A stretch of DNA of 31,576 bases from Trichomonas tenax (taxonomy: Eukaryota > Parabasalia > Trichomonadida > Trichomonadidae): NCBI GenBank assembly GCA_023091735.1, contig JALKBU010000596.1, forward strand, positions 1 through 31,576, in the 5' to 3' direction. Shown here piece by piece: positions 17,250-24,722 of the stretch. The position numbers were made by a program, and so were the translations under genes. The notes beneath the pieces were generated by a model. That model ran no database searches. It had not been told where the DNA came from and saw nothing but the letters and a program-made list of their open reading frames with translations. The stretch's first letter is position 1. Every line of letters begins with the position of its first letter.

Positions 17250-18287
17250 CTATTGAAATGGTGCTGCAAATAATGGGAGGTTAGATTTGGTTGATGAATC
17301 AGCATTTTGGAATTTGTAGTTGGGATCACACACGATTCCTCTTATATATTGGATAGGGGCACTATCTGGAATTGCTGGTGCATTAAATGGAGGGAATTTT
17401 GGGAGCTTCATCATATCAGCTTGCTTTAGATAAGGATGATCTATAACTTCATATATCGAGTACCTTCTTGACGGATGCACAACTAGCATATGTGTAATTA
17501 AGTCCCACAGCATGTCATCGCATCCATCCGGCTTTTTTAGAACCGAAGACTCGATTGATCGAACAATTTCGAAGACATTGCTTCCTGTAAATGGTAGCTT
17601 ATTGAAAGATAGTTGGTACAGTGTAACACCTAAAGACCAGACATCCTCCTTACACGGATCTATTTCTTCTTCCTCGTCGTACTCACATGTATCATCGACA
17701 ACTTCTGGTGATTGATATGCAGGCGTTCCAACAACAGTTGCTGCGCTTTGGAATGACCGGCCAATTCCAAAATCTGAGATCAAAATCGAACCATCTGTTT
17801 TTAATAGAATATTCGCCGGTTTTAGATCCTGATGAACGATTTTATGATCGTGCAAAAACATAACGCCTTCAGCAATCTGCTTAAATAAGGCACAAATCTC
17901 CTCTGGAGTAAATTTAAATTTTGATTTTATCGCTTGGTCGAGGTTTCCGCAGTTTGCGTAATCGATAATCATATAAACTATGTCTCTTTCCGGTACGTGA
18001 ATGACCTCATGGAGCGAAACGACGTATTTGCATTTAATTTGTCTCATTATTTCGATTTCACGCTCTAACTGATGGAGCCCAATCGATGACCTAACAAATG
18101 ATTTGAGATTTATGCGTTTAATTGCATAGAATTTGTGAGTATTAATATCGAGGCCGAGGAAAACTTTTGAAAAAAAGCCTTCGCCTATCAAACATATTTC
18201 TTTGTATTGATTAATCTGCTTCACCATCCCACTTCCGTTTTCGTAAGCAAGCTCGACCACGGCCTGCCCAGATATGGAACGGTGCAT
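17250..18287 (-). CDS. CAMKK/LKB1-like Ser/Thr protein kinase with HQD catalytic loop
   Basis: The protein has 345 residues from ATG 18287. Seen: glycine loop IGEGFFSKV (34-42), Lys in YAIKRI (K57), a C-helix Glu in EREIEI (about 76-80), catalytic loop VHQDLKPANILL (151-162), DFG (172-174), and GTPAYQSPE (187-195). The usual HRD Arg is Gln, so activation-loop phosphorylation may not be sensed in the usual way; Lys and both Asp remain, so activity is likely. An acidic insert (YDEEEEIDP) follows SPE. DVWSLGVTLYQLSFNKLPFTG fits the CAMKK/LKB1 group. TTCATTTCTCTG just before 18287 is a good initiator and sets this start. An ATG at 18326 would add a hydrophobic, signal-like stretch (TFCIVLIFISL), considered less likely. 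Confidence 0.8.
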   Translation of the reverse strand: MHRSISGQAVVELAYENGSGMVKQINQYKEICLIGEGFFSKVFLGLDINTHKFYAIKRINLKSFVRSSIGLHQLEREIEIMRQIKCKYVVSLHEVIHVPERDIVYMIIDYANCGNLDQAIKSKFKFTPEEICALFKQIAEGVMFLHDHKIVHQDLKPANILLKTDGSILISDFGIGRSFQSAATVVGTPAYQSPEVVDDTCEYDEEEEIDPCKEDVWSLGVTLYQLSFNKLPFTGSNVFEIVRSIESSVLKKPDGCDDMLWDLITHMLVVHPSRRYSIYEVIDHPYLKQADMMKLPKFPPFNAPAIPDSAPIQYIRGIVCDPNYKFQNADSSTKSNLPLFAAPFQ

Positions 18288-18299
18288 CAGAGAAATGAA
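18288..18299 (-). promoter_or_regulatory. Initiator TTCATTTCTCTG abutting the kinase start
   Basis: On the minus strand TCATT has its A at 18296, 9 bases before the ATG at 18287. Sequence and spacing match the site ahead of the TBC-like gene at 5851. A transcript starting here would exclude the upstream ATG at 18326. Confidence 0.5.
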
Positions 18300-18395
18300 T
18301 ATTAAAACAATGCAAAATGTACTCATTAGGTTTATGGAAATCTATAACTGAAAAATTGAAATCATTTTTGATAATTTACAATAATATAAATATAA

Positions 18396-21300
18396 TTAAA
18401 CACGCTTATTAAATAATTCTATGTCTTCAGGCTTCAGCTTTGATGGATCGCTGAGAACCTTCTTAATATTCAACTTCGAATTTTCGTCAAGATTATCACA
18501 TCTTTCGAGTATAGCTTTGACTCCATTTATGGCGCTATCGATCCTCCATTGAATCTGTGTTCTCATAATCTCATCGCAGCAGAAAGACACAATACTTGGG
18601 TTATCAACAACTTCAATCGAACACTGTTCCTGAAGAATAACAATAGAGTTGAAGAACTTTGGCCATCCATAAAAGAGCTCGCCTATAACCAGATTTGTGC
18701 CGACGTTGCTATCCAGCTCGGCCATTGTTGATGAAATAAAATCTTGCATCAGTGGAATCAGCTTTCCAGAGTATTTCTTAAATAGCTCCATGACTTCTTT
18801 ATCTGATGCAAAACTTTTAACAATTGTATTAAAAGTAGGAATGAACTGCGGTATAAAATTCATTATTCTCTCCATACCTCTGAAATATATTTCGAGTATT
18901 TCTGGTGTAGATTTTTGCTCGATGATCATATTGGTGAATTTGTTAAGGAATGTTGAAGATTCTTTCATAGAGCTAAATCCTTTGTTAGCTGCTTTAGCTA
19001 ATAACTCTTCAATGCCAGATATTCCAAATATATCAATAACGCTCACCAAGAGTTGGAAGCATTTCTCAGTGAGCTTTTGTTCATTTCTGTTGATTGGCGT
19101 CAAACCGCATAATGTAAAGCTGGTCTTCCATTTGTCCTTTGCTATATTAGTCTTTGTTTTAGTAACCAAGATTCTGGCAACTTCAAGCATGCATTCTTTC
19201 ACGGATGTCTTTGCATCGACTTCTGATTTTCCGATTCCAACAAGAATTCCATCGACGAGAGCAGATTTGAGCATGTGAATAAATGCATCTTGGATTCTGA
19301 TATACAATTCATCTTCATGATGTGTGCGAGTAAATAGATGAGCAATAGATATGACAAAGTCTGCTGCTCTTTGGTCTTCAGTTAGCTGCAACAGCATTAA
19401 CATATGTGGGATTCTTGAAAAGTAAAGATCAAACTGCTTTGGCGCTTTGTCAAGTGATATAAGATCTGCGTAGAGACCTGCAGTATTCAATCGAGATGCT
19501 AACGACATTGTGTGTACGCGTGGATACTCTCCTGTGTACTTATCCATCAGCTGAGGAACTATTTGAATAACTGCCCTTAAAGCAATGAAGTATACCTGCC
19601 TCGCATATGGGAATTTTGTTGTTTGGAAAGCGTTCAAAACCTCTTTAATGATGTCAAGATTGTTTGCTAATGAGACACTGCAAACATTGAGAAGAGCTTT
19701 AAAATACATTCCCATGTAATAGAATGAATGCGGATCCAAGCTTGTTGGTGTATGAATCAAATTCAATAAGAAAGTAAATTGATCAACTGTGAAAGCTTGA
19801 TCGGTGAATAACGTGAAGTGCTCATTAAATAGGTTTGATAAGGCAAATAATGCATATGGAGCTGTCTTCTTTGTCTTAGAAGCAGCAATCATCTCCATCA
19901 TCATCTGATATAGATATGAAGTTTCTATATTTTGAGTTAGACCGAATATTGCACCATATATGATACACTTGAATTTGGTACCAAGATCCTGGCATTCATT
20001 GATTATCTTTTTCATATGAGCATCACTTTGGTTATAATTCAAAAATAAAGCAATATTTTCACCAATAAGTTGAGCCTTTCGATTATTTTCTGTTTCATAA
20101 AGTTGAAGGAGCATAAAGCGAAGCAAATGATGGTCAAATAATCTTGCTGTTGTTTCGTCCTTCAGCAATGCATTAATCAAAACGATAGAAACTTTCAATG
20201 GAGTTTCATTTTTAAACAAAAACTCTGTCATTTTGGATCTGTTTGATTCAGGAATTGCTTTGACATAATTTGCGAAGTTCATAACTATGCGAATTGTAAA
20301 ATCTTCCAATGTCGTAAACAGAAATGCTGAAGTGAATTTTGGAATCTTAAGCTGGGAACCATTAATTAATCCTGTCTTTGAGATCATTGGTTTTGTAGTG
20401 ACGTGGCTGATGAATTCTGATAAAGGATCTATGTTAAGAATGCTTGGTTGAAGCTTTGACGCAATTCTAAGTAATATTGATGGAGCACTCTGCATTTTTG
20501 GAAATGCAAGGAATGCTGCCAAAGAAATGACTCGAGATGTGAATGTCTCACTGTTTAGCATAAGGAGGAATGTTTTATCTGCCTTTGTGATATATGGATG
20601 AGCTGCAAGGAAAATGGAAACACATTCACCAAGGAACTTTGATTTTTCTTTCATTTCTGGTGTCGACATTGGAGTGTCTTTAAATATGGCTCTGAAGCTT
20701 TTCATTGCATGAAAAACAGATTCCAATGGAATGGATTTCTCTGGTAAAGCACTCATTAAAATGAATCCTGCAGCAAAATCGGCATCAAAAACCTCTGCTT
20801 CTTCTAAGGCACGTTGCAGGAAAATGTTGATATTATTTTCGCAGTTTGTTATTATTGATTGCTGAATTTCTGTGCTTGAGATGATGTTAGCAGCAATTAA
20901 AGCCTTTCCAATAATGTTGTTTCGCATATTATCAAGTTCATCAGGCGGCATAGCAAGAAATGTCATTGCAGACTCTAAGAATCGATTTGCTAATTCATGA
21001 TTTTGTTCATAAAGTGTTGAAAAATAGTTCGATCCTATAACAACCTTTGCTTGATCTGGCGATGATGTCATATCGTACGCAATTCCTGCAACATTGAATG
21101 CTGATTGTTGATCCCAGCAAAGATTATTGAATAATTGAATTTGAGTTTGCATGTATTCTTGATTTTCGAAGTATTTGTAACGATTCTGTCTGTGGGATGG
21201 TAGTAACATCTTTGAAAGCATAGTCAAAAATGATGGGCAATAATCAAGAATGAAATTAGTTATCAACTCGATGTGATATTGAATAAAATCGATATTGAGA

Positions 21301-22085
21301 AGTGGTAGAAAGTGTTTGAAGACTAGATCTATTTCTTCAGGCAAAAATACAATTATTTTAATCGCTGTTTTCATATTCGGCTCAGATCCATCACTCCGTA
21401 TTACACTAAAGGCTATGAATGCAATAAATCTGCATACATACTCAATCACAAATAATGATTCTGTTTTTTCATAAATTGTTTTGGCCATCAAGAGCAATTC
21501 ATTTGTATCACATGTAGATATTTTCGTGAGCTTTATCAAAAGCTTAAGCGAATACATAAGAGTAGTTTCGTCGTTAAATGTTGTAACTTTTTTGAGCATA
21601 TTAATCGTAGGCTTGATATATTGATTGATGGACTGTGTATACTTGGTATAGCAGTACTTGAGACTGAATAAAACTGGGTTAATATATGTAAAACTTTGTG
21701 CAATCAAATTTGCGACAATTGATGGCATTAATTCTTCCATTTTAATATCATTTTCCTTGATAATTATGCCTATTGCATATATGGTAGACTGTGTAGGATT
21801 ATCTAAAAAGCGATTTAATGATTCTTCGAAATTATATTTTGGATTTTTATTGAATAAAAGCGAAATGCAATGTCCTATTGTACATGAACATTGTACACTT
21901 AAATTTCCTGAGTTTATTTGCAACAAAGATTGAAAAGAAGATATTAATTCGTCAAATAACTTCTCATCGACTGAATCTGTAACGATATTCTCGTAGTCTT
22001 TGATTATGTCCAATATAATGCGTTCTGCTGGATATAGATTTTTCTTTTTTGCCAGTTCTAAAATAGAGTTATTGAAATTCTCCAT
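18396..22085 (-). CDS. Large helical-repeat (HEAT-like) protein
   Basis: The protein has 1229 residues, almost entirely amphipathic helices of 15-20 residues with no enzymatic motif, transmembrane segment or low-complexity tract. This is the look of a HEAT/ARM solenoid. The N-terminal part (QCSCTIGHCISLLF near residue 65, then paired helices) loosely recalls the start of HEATR5/Laa1 proteins, which bind clathrin adaptors; it is much shorter than those, so this is tentative. Karyopherins and other solenoids are alternatives. The start at ATG 22085 (MENFNNSILEL) is used because the reading to 22091 begins with TTG. A TGTCACATTT initiator lies 31 bases upstream. The stop is TAA. The kinase gene follows about 110 bases downstream on the same strand. 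Confidence 0.6.
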   Translation of the reverse strand: MENFNNSILELAKKKNLYPAERIILDIIKDYENIVTDSVDEKLFDELISSFQSLLQINSGNLSVQCSCTIGHCISLLFNKNPKYNFEESLNRFLDNPTQSTIYAIGIIIKENDIKMEELMPSIVANLIAQSFTYINPVLFSLKYCYTKYTQSINQYIKPTINMLKKVTTFNDETTLMYSLKLLIKLTKISTCDTNELLLMAKTIYEKTESLFVIEYVCRFIAFIAFSVIRSDGSEPNMKTAIKIIVFLPEEIDLVFKHFLPLLNIDFIQYHIELITNFILDYCPSFLTMLSKMLLPSHRQNRYKYFENQEYMQTQIQLFNNLCWDQQSAFNVAGIAYDMTSSPDQAKVVIGSNYFSTLYEQNHELANRFLESAMTFLAMPPDELDNMRNNIIGKALIAANIISSTEIQQSIITNCENNINIFLQRALEEAEVFDADFAAGFILMSALPEKSIPLESVFHAMKSFRAIFKDTPMSTPEMKEKSKFLGECVSIFLAAHPYITKADKTFLLMLNSETFTSRVISLAAFLAFPKMQSAPSILLRIASKLQPSILNIDPLSEFISHVTTKPMISKTGLINGSQLKIPKFTSAFLFTTLEDFTIRIVMNFANYVKAIPESNRSKMTEFLFKNETPLKVSIVLINALLKDETTARLFDHHLLRFMLLQLYETENNRKAQLIGENIALFLNYNQSDAHMKKIINECQDLGTKFKCIIYGAIFGLTQNIETSYLYQMMMEMIAASKTKKTAPYALFALSNLFNEHFTLFTDQAFTVDQFTFLLNLIHTPTSLDPHSFYYMGMYFKALLNVCSVSLANNLDIIKEVLNAFQTTKFPYARQVYFIALRAVIQIVPQLMDKYTGEYPRVHTMSLASRLNTAGLYADLISLDKAPKQFDLYFSRIPHMLMLLQLTEDQRAADFVISIAHLFTRTHHEDELYIRIQDAFIHMLKSALVDGILVGIGKSEVDAKTSVKECMLEVARILVTKTKTNIAKDKWKTSFTLCGLTPINRNEQKLTEKCFQLLVSVIDIFGISGIEELLAKAANKGFSSMKESSTFLNKFTNMIIEQKSTPEILEIYFRGMERIMNFIPQFIPTFNTIVKSFASDKEVMELFKKYSGKLIPLMQDFISSTMAELDSNVGTNLVIGELFYGWPKFFNSIVILQEQCSIEVVDNPSIVSFCCDEIMRTQIQWRIDSAINGVKAILERCDNLDENSKLNIKKVLSDPSKLKPEDIELFNKRV

Positions 22086-22109
22086 ATCCAACTTGTTTTA
22101 TTTGTATCG

Positions 22110-22120
22110 GAAATGTGACA
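22110..22120 (-). promoter_or_regulatory. Initiator-like TGTCACATTTC
   Basis: On the minus strand TCACA has its A at 22116, 31 bases before the ATG at 22085 of the helical-repeat gene. It matches TCA-Y-W and is nearly identical to the site ahead of the TKL pseudokinase gene (27041-27051). Confidence 0.5.
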
Positions 22121-22161
22121 GAAAATTGCCGACTCACTTTCTTATTTGCATCTAGCTCAAG

Positions 22162-22191
22162 GGCTGCTGACGCCCATGCAGCCAGTGGGCG
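22162..22191. other. GC-rich interleaved inverted repeats (pseudoknot-type)
   Basis: Two complementary 6-base pairs interleave: GGCTGC (22162-22167) with GCAGCC (22178-22183), and CGCCCA (22171-22176) with TGGGCG (22186-22191). The order a-b-a'-b' is that of an H-type pseudoknot, or of two mutually exclusive hairpins. The 2-base last loop is short for a full 6+6 pseudoknot, so partial pairing or switching is more likely. It sits about 80 bases upstream of the helical-repeat gene start, in otherwise AT-rich DNA. Confidence 0.4.
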
Positions 22192-22616
22192 ATCCGGCAT
22201 GATCTCCATAGATAACGAGTTTAATAACAAACAATTTTATTTAATACACGAATAAATCTCGGCATTAAAAATTATAATAGTACACAAAGAGACTGCATTA
22301 TGTTGGAAGTGAAATAATTTCAAATTAAAATATGAGACTTTTTTCAATAATAATCTTACTTCGGAAGGATCAGTCATATAGATTTATATATGGATACTAG
22401 TACACTATAGCATCTGGACTGTTCCGATCAGAATGAAATCAAATTTAAAATTTCCAAAGTTATAACATAAACGGAAGCTTGAATATAAATAGCGAATGAT
22501 CCTCTCATTAATGAGATAGTATATATATGTGGAAAACATAATTGAATATATATGCAAAAAGATATAACTAAATAGATATATATATTAGTGCAACAGTAAT
22601 ACCAATTATCTCCAAG

Positions 22617-23609
22617 TTAGTCGCTTGCAAGATCCACATCAGTATGTTTCTCGAATTTTAAATCATCCATTAAATTTTCTTTGAAATCATTATTAATCGA
22701 TGGTTTTGTTACACTGGGTGCAGGATCTTGAAGTTTCAATACCGTATACCAAATGCATCTAATCATTGAAATGCAAAAACCAACAATCTTTTTAATAAAC
22801 ATTTCACGTGTCTCATTTATGTTCTTGAAGAAAATAATTCCGAAGATGAATATCAAAATCGACTGGGCGTGGCCACAAACTTCATTTATAACAGCTGATG
22901 TTTTTCCGATCAAACAAAATGAAGCGATATTTACCAAGCATGCAACCAAGCCTGTAGACAATATAACTGGAGTAACTTTCAATGTGAATTCTTGTTCAAG
23001 AATCGAAATTGGGCCAAATGTTTCAACACATATGGCAGCAATCAATGCAACAATAAATTATGGTTTTGCAGTCAGATACTGGAGCTGTGGGCCACTTAAT
23101 GAGAGCTCTTTTTGCTTTGATCCTGTATAGATTTGGAACATGGAAACACAACAAACAGAAATAGCTGCAATGATAGTACCTTGGATGTTAAATTCGATAT
23201 CATTAATGGAGAATATACATATTCCTACCAATAGTGTTAATAATGAAAATAAAATTGGAATAGAAGTTTTCTTTTTGAAAATAACATAGTCATATATAAC
23301 CATGAATGGAACGCAACATAATTTCGAAAGTTGCGAGAATTCTACCGAGTTAAAACGCAAATTTAAATTCATAAAAACGACTGCTCCAACTCCAATTGCG
23401 CCCATTTTCCATTTTTCGTATGCCGACATTGTATTCCCTCGTTCGAAAGCTCCGAAACGACACATAACTTATAATAATAACCAGGTTAGAAGAAAATGAT
23501 AAGCTGTGAGGAATGTTATGGATGTAAAATAGTAGTATTCGATTATGTGTTTGGTTAGAATAACAATTACTGTCGATGAAAGAATACTTGTTGCAAGTTC
23601 AAAAACCAT
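22617..23609 (-). pseudogene. Nucleotide-sugar/triose-phosphate transporter gene with two in-frame TAA codons
   Basis: One frame from ATG 23609 to TAA 22617 spans 331 codons, the normal length of NST/TPT (SLC35-like, drug/metabolite superfamily) transporters that carry nucleotide sugars into the Golgi or ER. It is broken only by TAA at 23471-23469 (codon 47) and TAA at 23060-23058 (codon 184). Family features persist on both sides: the N-terminal TSITFLTAYHFLLTWLLL block; SVEFSQLSKL, fitting the conserved mid-protein S-V-F-Q-hhK segment; LSGPQLQYLTAKP before the second stop; then an ETFGP block and LVACLVNIASFCLIGKTSAV with GH matching the N...F...S..T..V.GH motif. The first TAA lies where related transporters often have Tyr. 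TCATTTATC ends 8 bases before the ATG, a good initiator. The acidic tail is intact. Confidence 0.75.
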
Positions 23610-23617
23610 TATGAAAA

Positions 23618-23626
23618 GATAAATGA
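23618..23626 (-). promoter_or_regulatory. Initiator TCATTTATC of the transporter gene
   Basis: On the minus strand TCATT has its A at 23624, 15 bases before ATG 23609. Its survival suggests the interrupted transporter gene may still be transcribed. Confidence 0.45.
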
Positions 23627-24009
23627 TCAAAAACTCGATAACAAAGAAGCGAAATCCACTTATGAATGAATATATCTGTAGTTCTCATAACATTCTATCT
23701 ATATTGATATATTATGCTCAATAATCTATATACCATCAAATCTTTTGGATTTTAAACATCGCACCTAACGTCCCAACGTTGGGCTTCCAAAATTCTCATA
23801 GCTTGGCATATAAATTAAATGAATTGGATTATTTGCATGGAATATCATTCTGTATTATGGACAATAGATTCAATAGATCATCGATCATAATTTTGTTGAT
23901 AATGAATATGATAATATCACAAATTTAATTGAAATTTTAAAAATATATAAATGGTCTCTTCAAACTATTCTGGTATATTCTGTATGTAAAAGTTTGTATA
24001 TGAATAGGT
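23627..24009. other. Intergenic, with a 12-bp perfect palindrome
   Basis: No coding sequence is supported. CCCAACGTTGGG (23772-23783) is a perfect palindrome, preceded at once by CCTAACGT. The TAACG core resembles Myb recognition elements known upstream of trichomonad genes; the link is inferred. The rest is AT-rich. Confidence 0.5.
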
Positions 24010-24513
24010 TTAGAACTTTTTAATACGGCGATGGCAATATGGTGTTTTGCCAGTCTTGTCGTAATAGAACTGATGATAGTCTTCAGCGCCCCAGAATTCT
24101 GTGGCTGGTGTAAGTTTGGTGTGAACTTCGTGACCTTTCGATTTCAAAATATCGATGATTTTCTGGGAGATTTCCTTTTGCTTTTCACTTGTGTAAAAGA
24201 TCTCACTACGGTACTGTGGGCCTATGTCTGGACCCTGACCATCAATCTGTCCAGGATTATGAATCTCGAAAAATACTTTGCAGAGATCCTCGAAAGAGAT
24301 CTCCTTTGGATCGAACTCGACAAATACACCTTCGGCATGCCCTGTTATATGTGAGCAGACCTGCTTATATGTTGGATTTTCTTTTTCTCCGCCTGTGTAG
24401 CCGCAAACTGTGTTCTTTACACCAGGAATCTTCTCAAAGTTGTACTGCACACCCCAGAAGCAGCCGCATGCAAAAATCGCGTGCTCGAGGCTTGGATTCG
24501 TTGATTTTATCAT
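24010..24513 (-). CDS. msrA: Peptide methionine-S-sulfoxide reductase MsrA
   Basis: MsrA reduces the S-epimer of methionine sulfoxide in proteins, using a catalytic Cys and usually thioredoxin as electron donor. This 167-residue protein is a complete single-domain enzyme. Seen: catalytic GCFWG (17-21), YTGG, GHAEGVFVEFDP, FFEIHNPGQIDGQGPDIGPQ, YRSEIFY, and EDYHQFYY near the C-terminus, all core MsrA blocks. C18 is the nucleophile; C38, C51 and the C-terminal Cys in TPYCHRR could resolve it. There is no targeting peptide, so it is probably cytosolic, and there is no fused MsrB. ATG 24513 lies 14 bases after a GCCACTTTTT initiator-like element, and a 14-bp palindrome lies about 34 bases upstream. 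The stop reads TAAA. The protein looks bacterial-like, and transfer is possible but untested. Confidence 0.95.
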   Translation of the reverse strand: MIKSTNPSLEHAIFACGCFWGVQYNFEKIPGVKNTVCGYTGGEKENPTYKQVCSHITGHAEGVFVEFDPKEISFEDLCKVFFEIHNPGQIDGQGPDIGPQYRSEIFYTSEKQKEISQKIIDILKSKGHEVHTKLTPATEFWGAEDYHQFYYDKTGKTPYCHRRIKKF

Positions 24514-24519
24514 AAAATC

Positions 24520-24531
24520 TAAAAAGTGGCA
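24520..24531 (-). promoter_or_regulatory. TGCCACTTTTTA initiator-like element of MsrA
   Basis: On the minus strand it reads TGCCACTTTTTA, with a candidate +1 A at 24527, 14 bases before the ATG. The plus strand shows AAAAAGTGGCA, the recurring GTG-CA motif of this window. Confidence 0.45.
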
Positions 24532-24546
24532 AAATCATTTTTTATA

Positions 24547-24560
24547 TTGAGCCGGCTCAA
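24547..24560. promoter_or_regulatory. 14-bp perfect palindrome upstream of MsrA
   Basis: TTGAGCCGGCTCAA is a perfect palindrome centred at 24553/24554, about 20 bases upstream of the presumed transcription start of MsrA. Its GC-rich core stands out in AT-rich DNA. It could be a site for a dimeric regulator; no factor is known to me. Confidence 0.4.
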
Positions 24561-24722
24561 GATGAGTGTATCACGAACTGCTTATACAACTTTGAGCATT
24601 GAAACAGCGTACCGAACGAGAAAAGTGTGGATCGATTTGAATCCAAAAGTATATTAAATACAAAACAAATTTAATCATATACACAAACAAAGGATTAGAA
24701 TTAATCACATATATAAAAGCAA

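Larger units (their letters stand above)
22086..22616. other. Intergenic region with a GC-rich structured island
   Basis: No coding sequence is supported. Next to the helical-repeat gene are its initiator (22110-22120) and a GC-rich island at 22155-22200 with nested complementary blocks, listed separately. The rest, to the end of the transporter pseudogene, is AT-rich with many TATATA runs. Confidence 0.55.

Noticed and set aside
18288..18326. Signal-peptide-like N-terminus for the CAMKK-like kinase from ATG 18326
   Set aside because: A better initiator (TTCATTTCTCTG) directly precedes the next in-frame ATG at 18287, and a secreted kinase of this type is unlikely. Not fully excluded.
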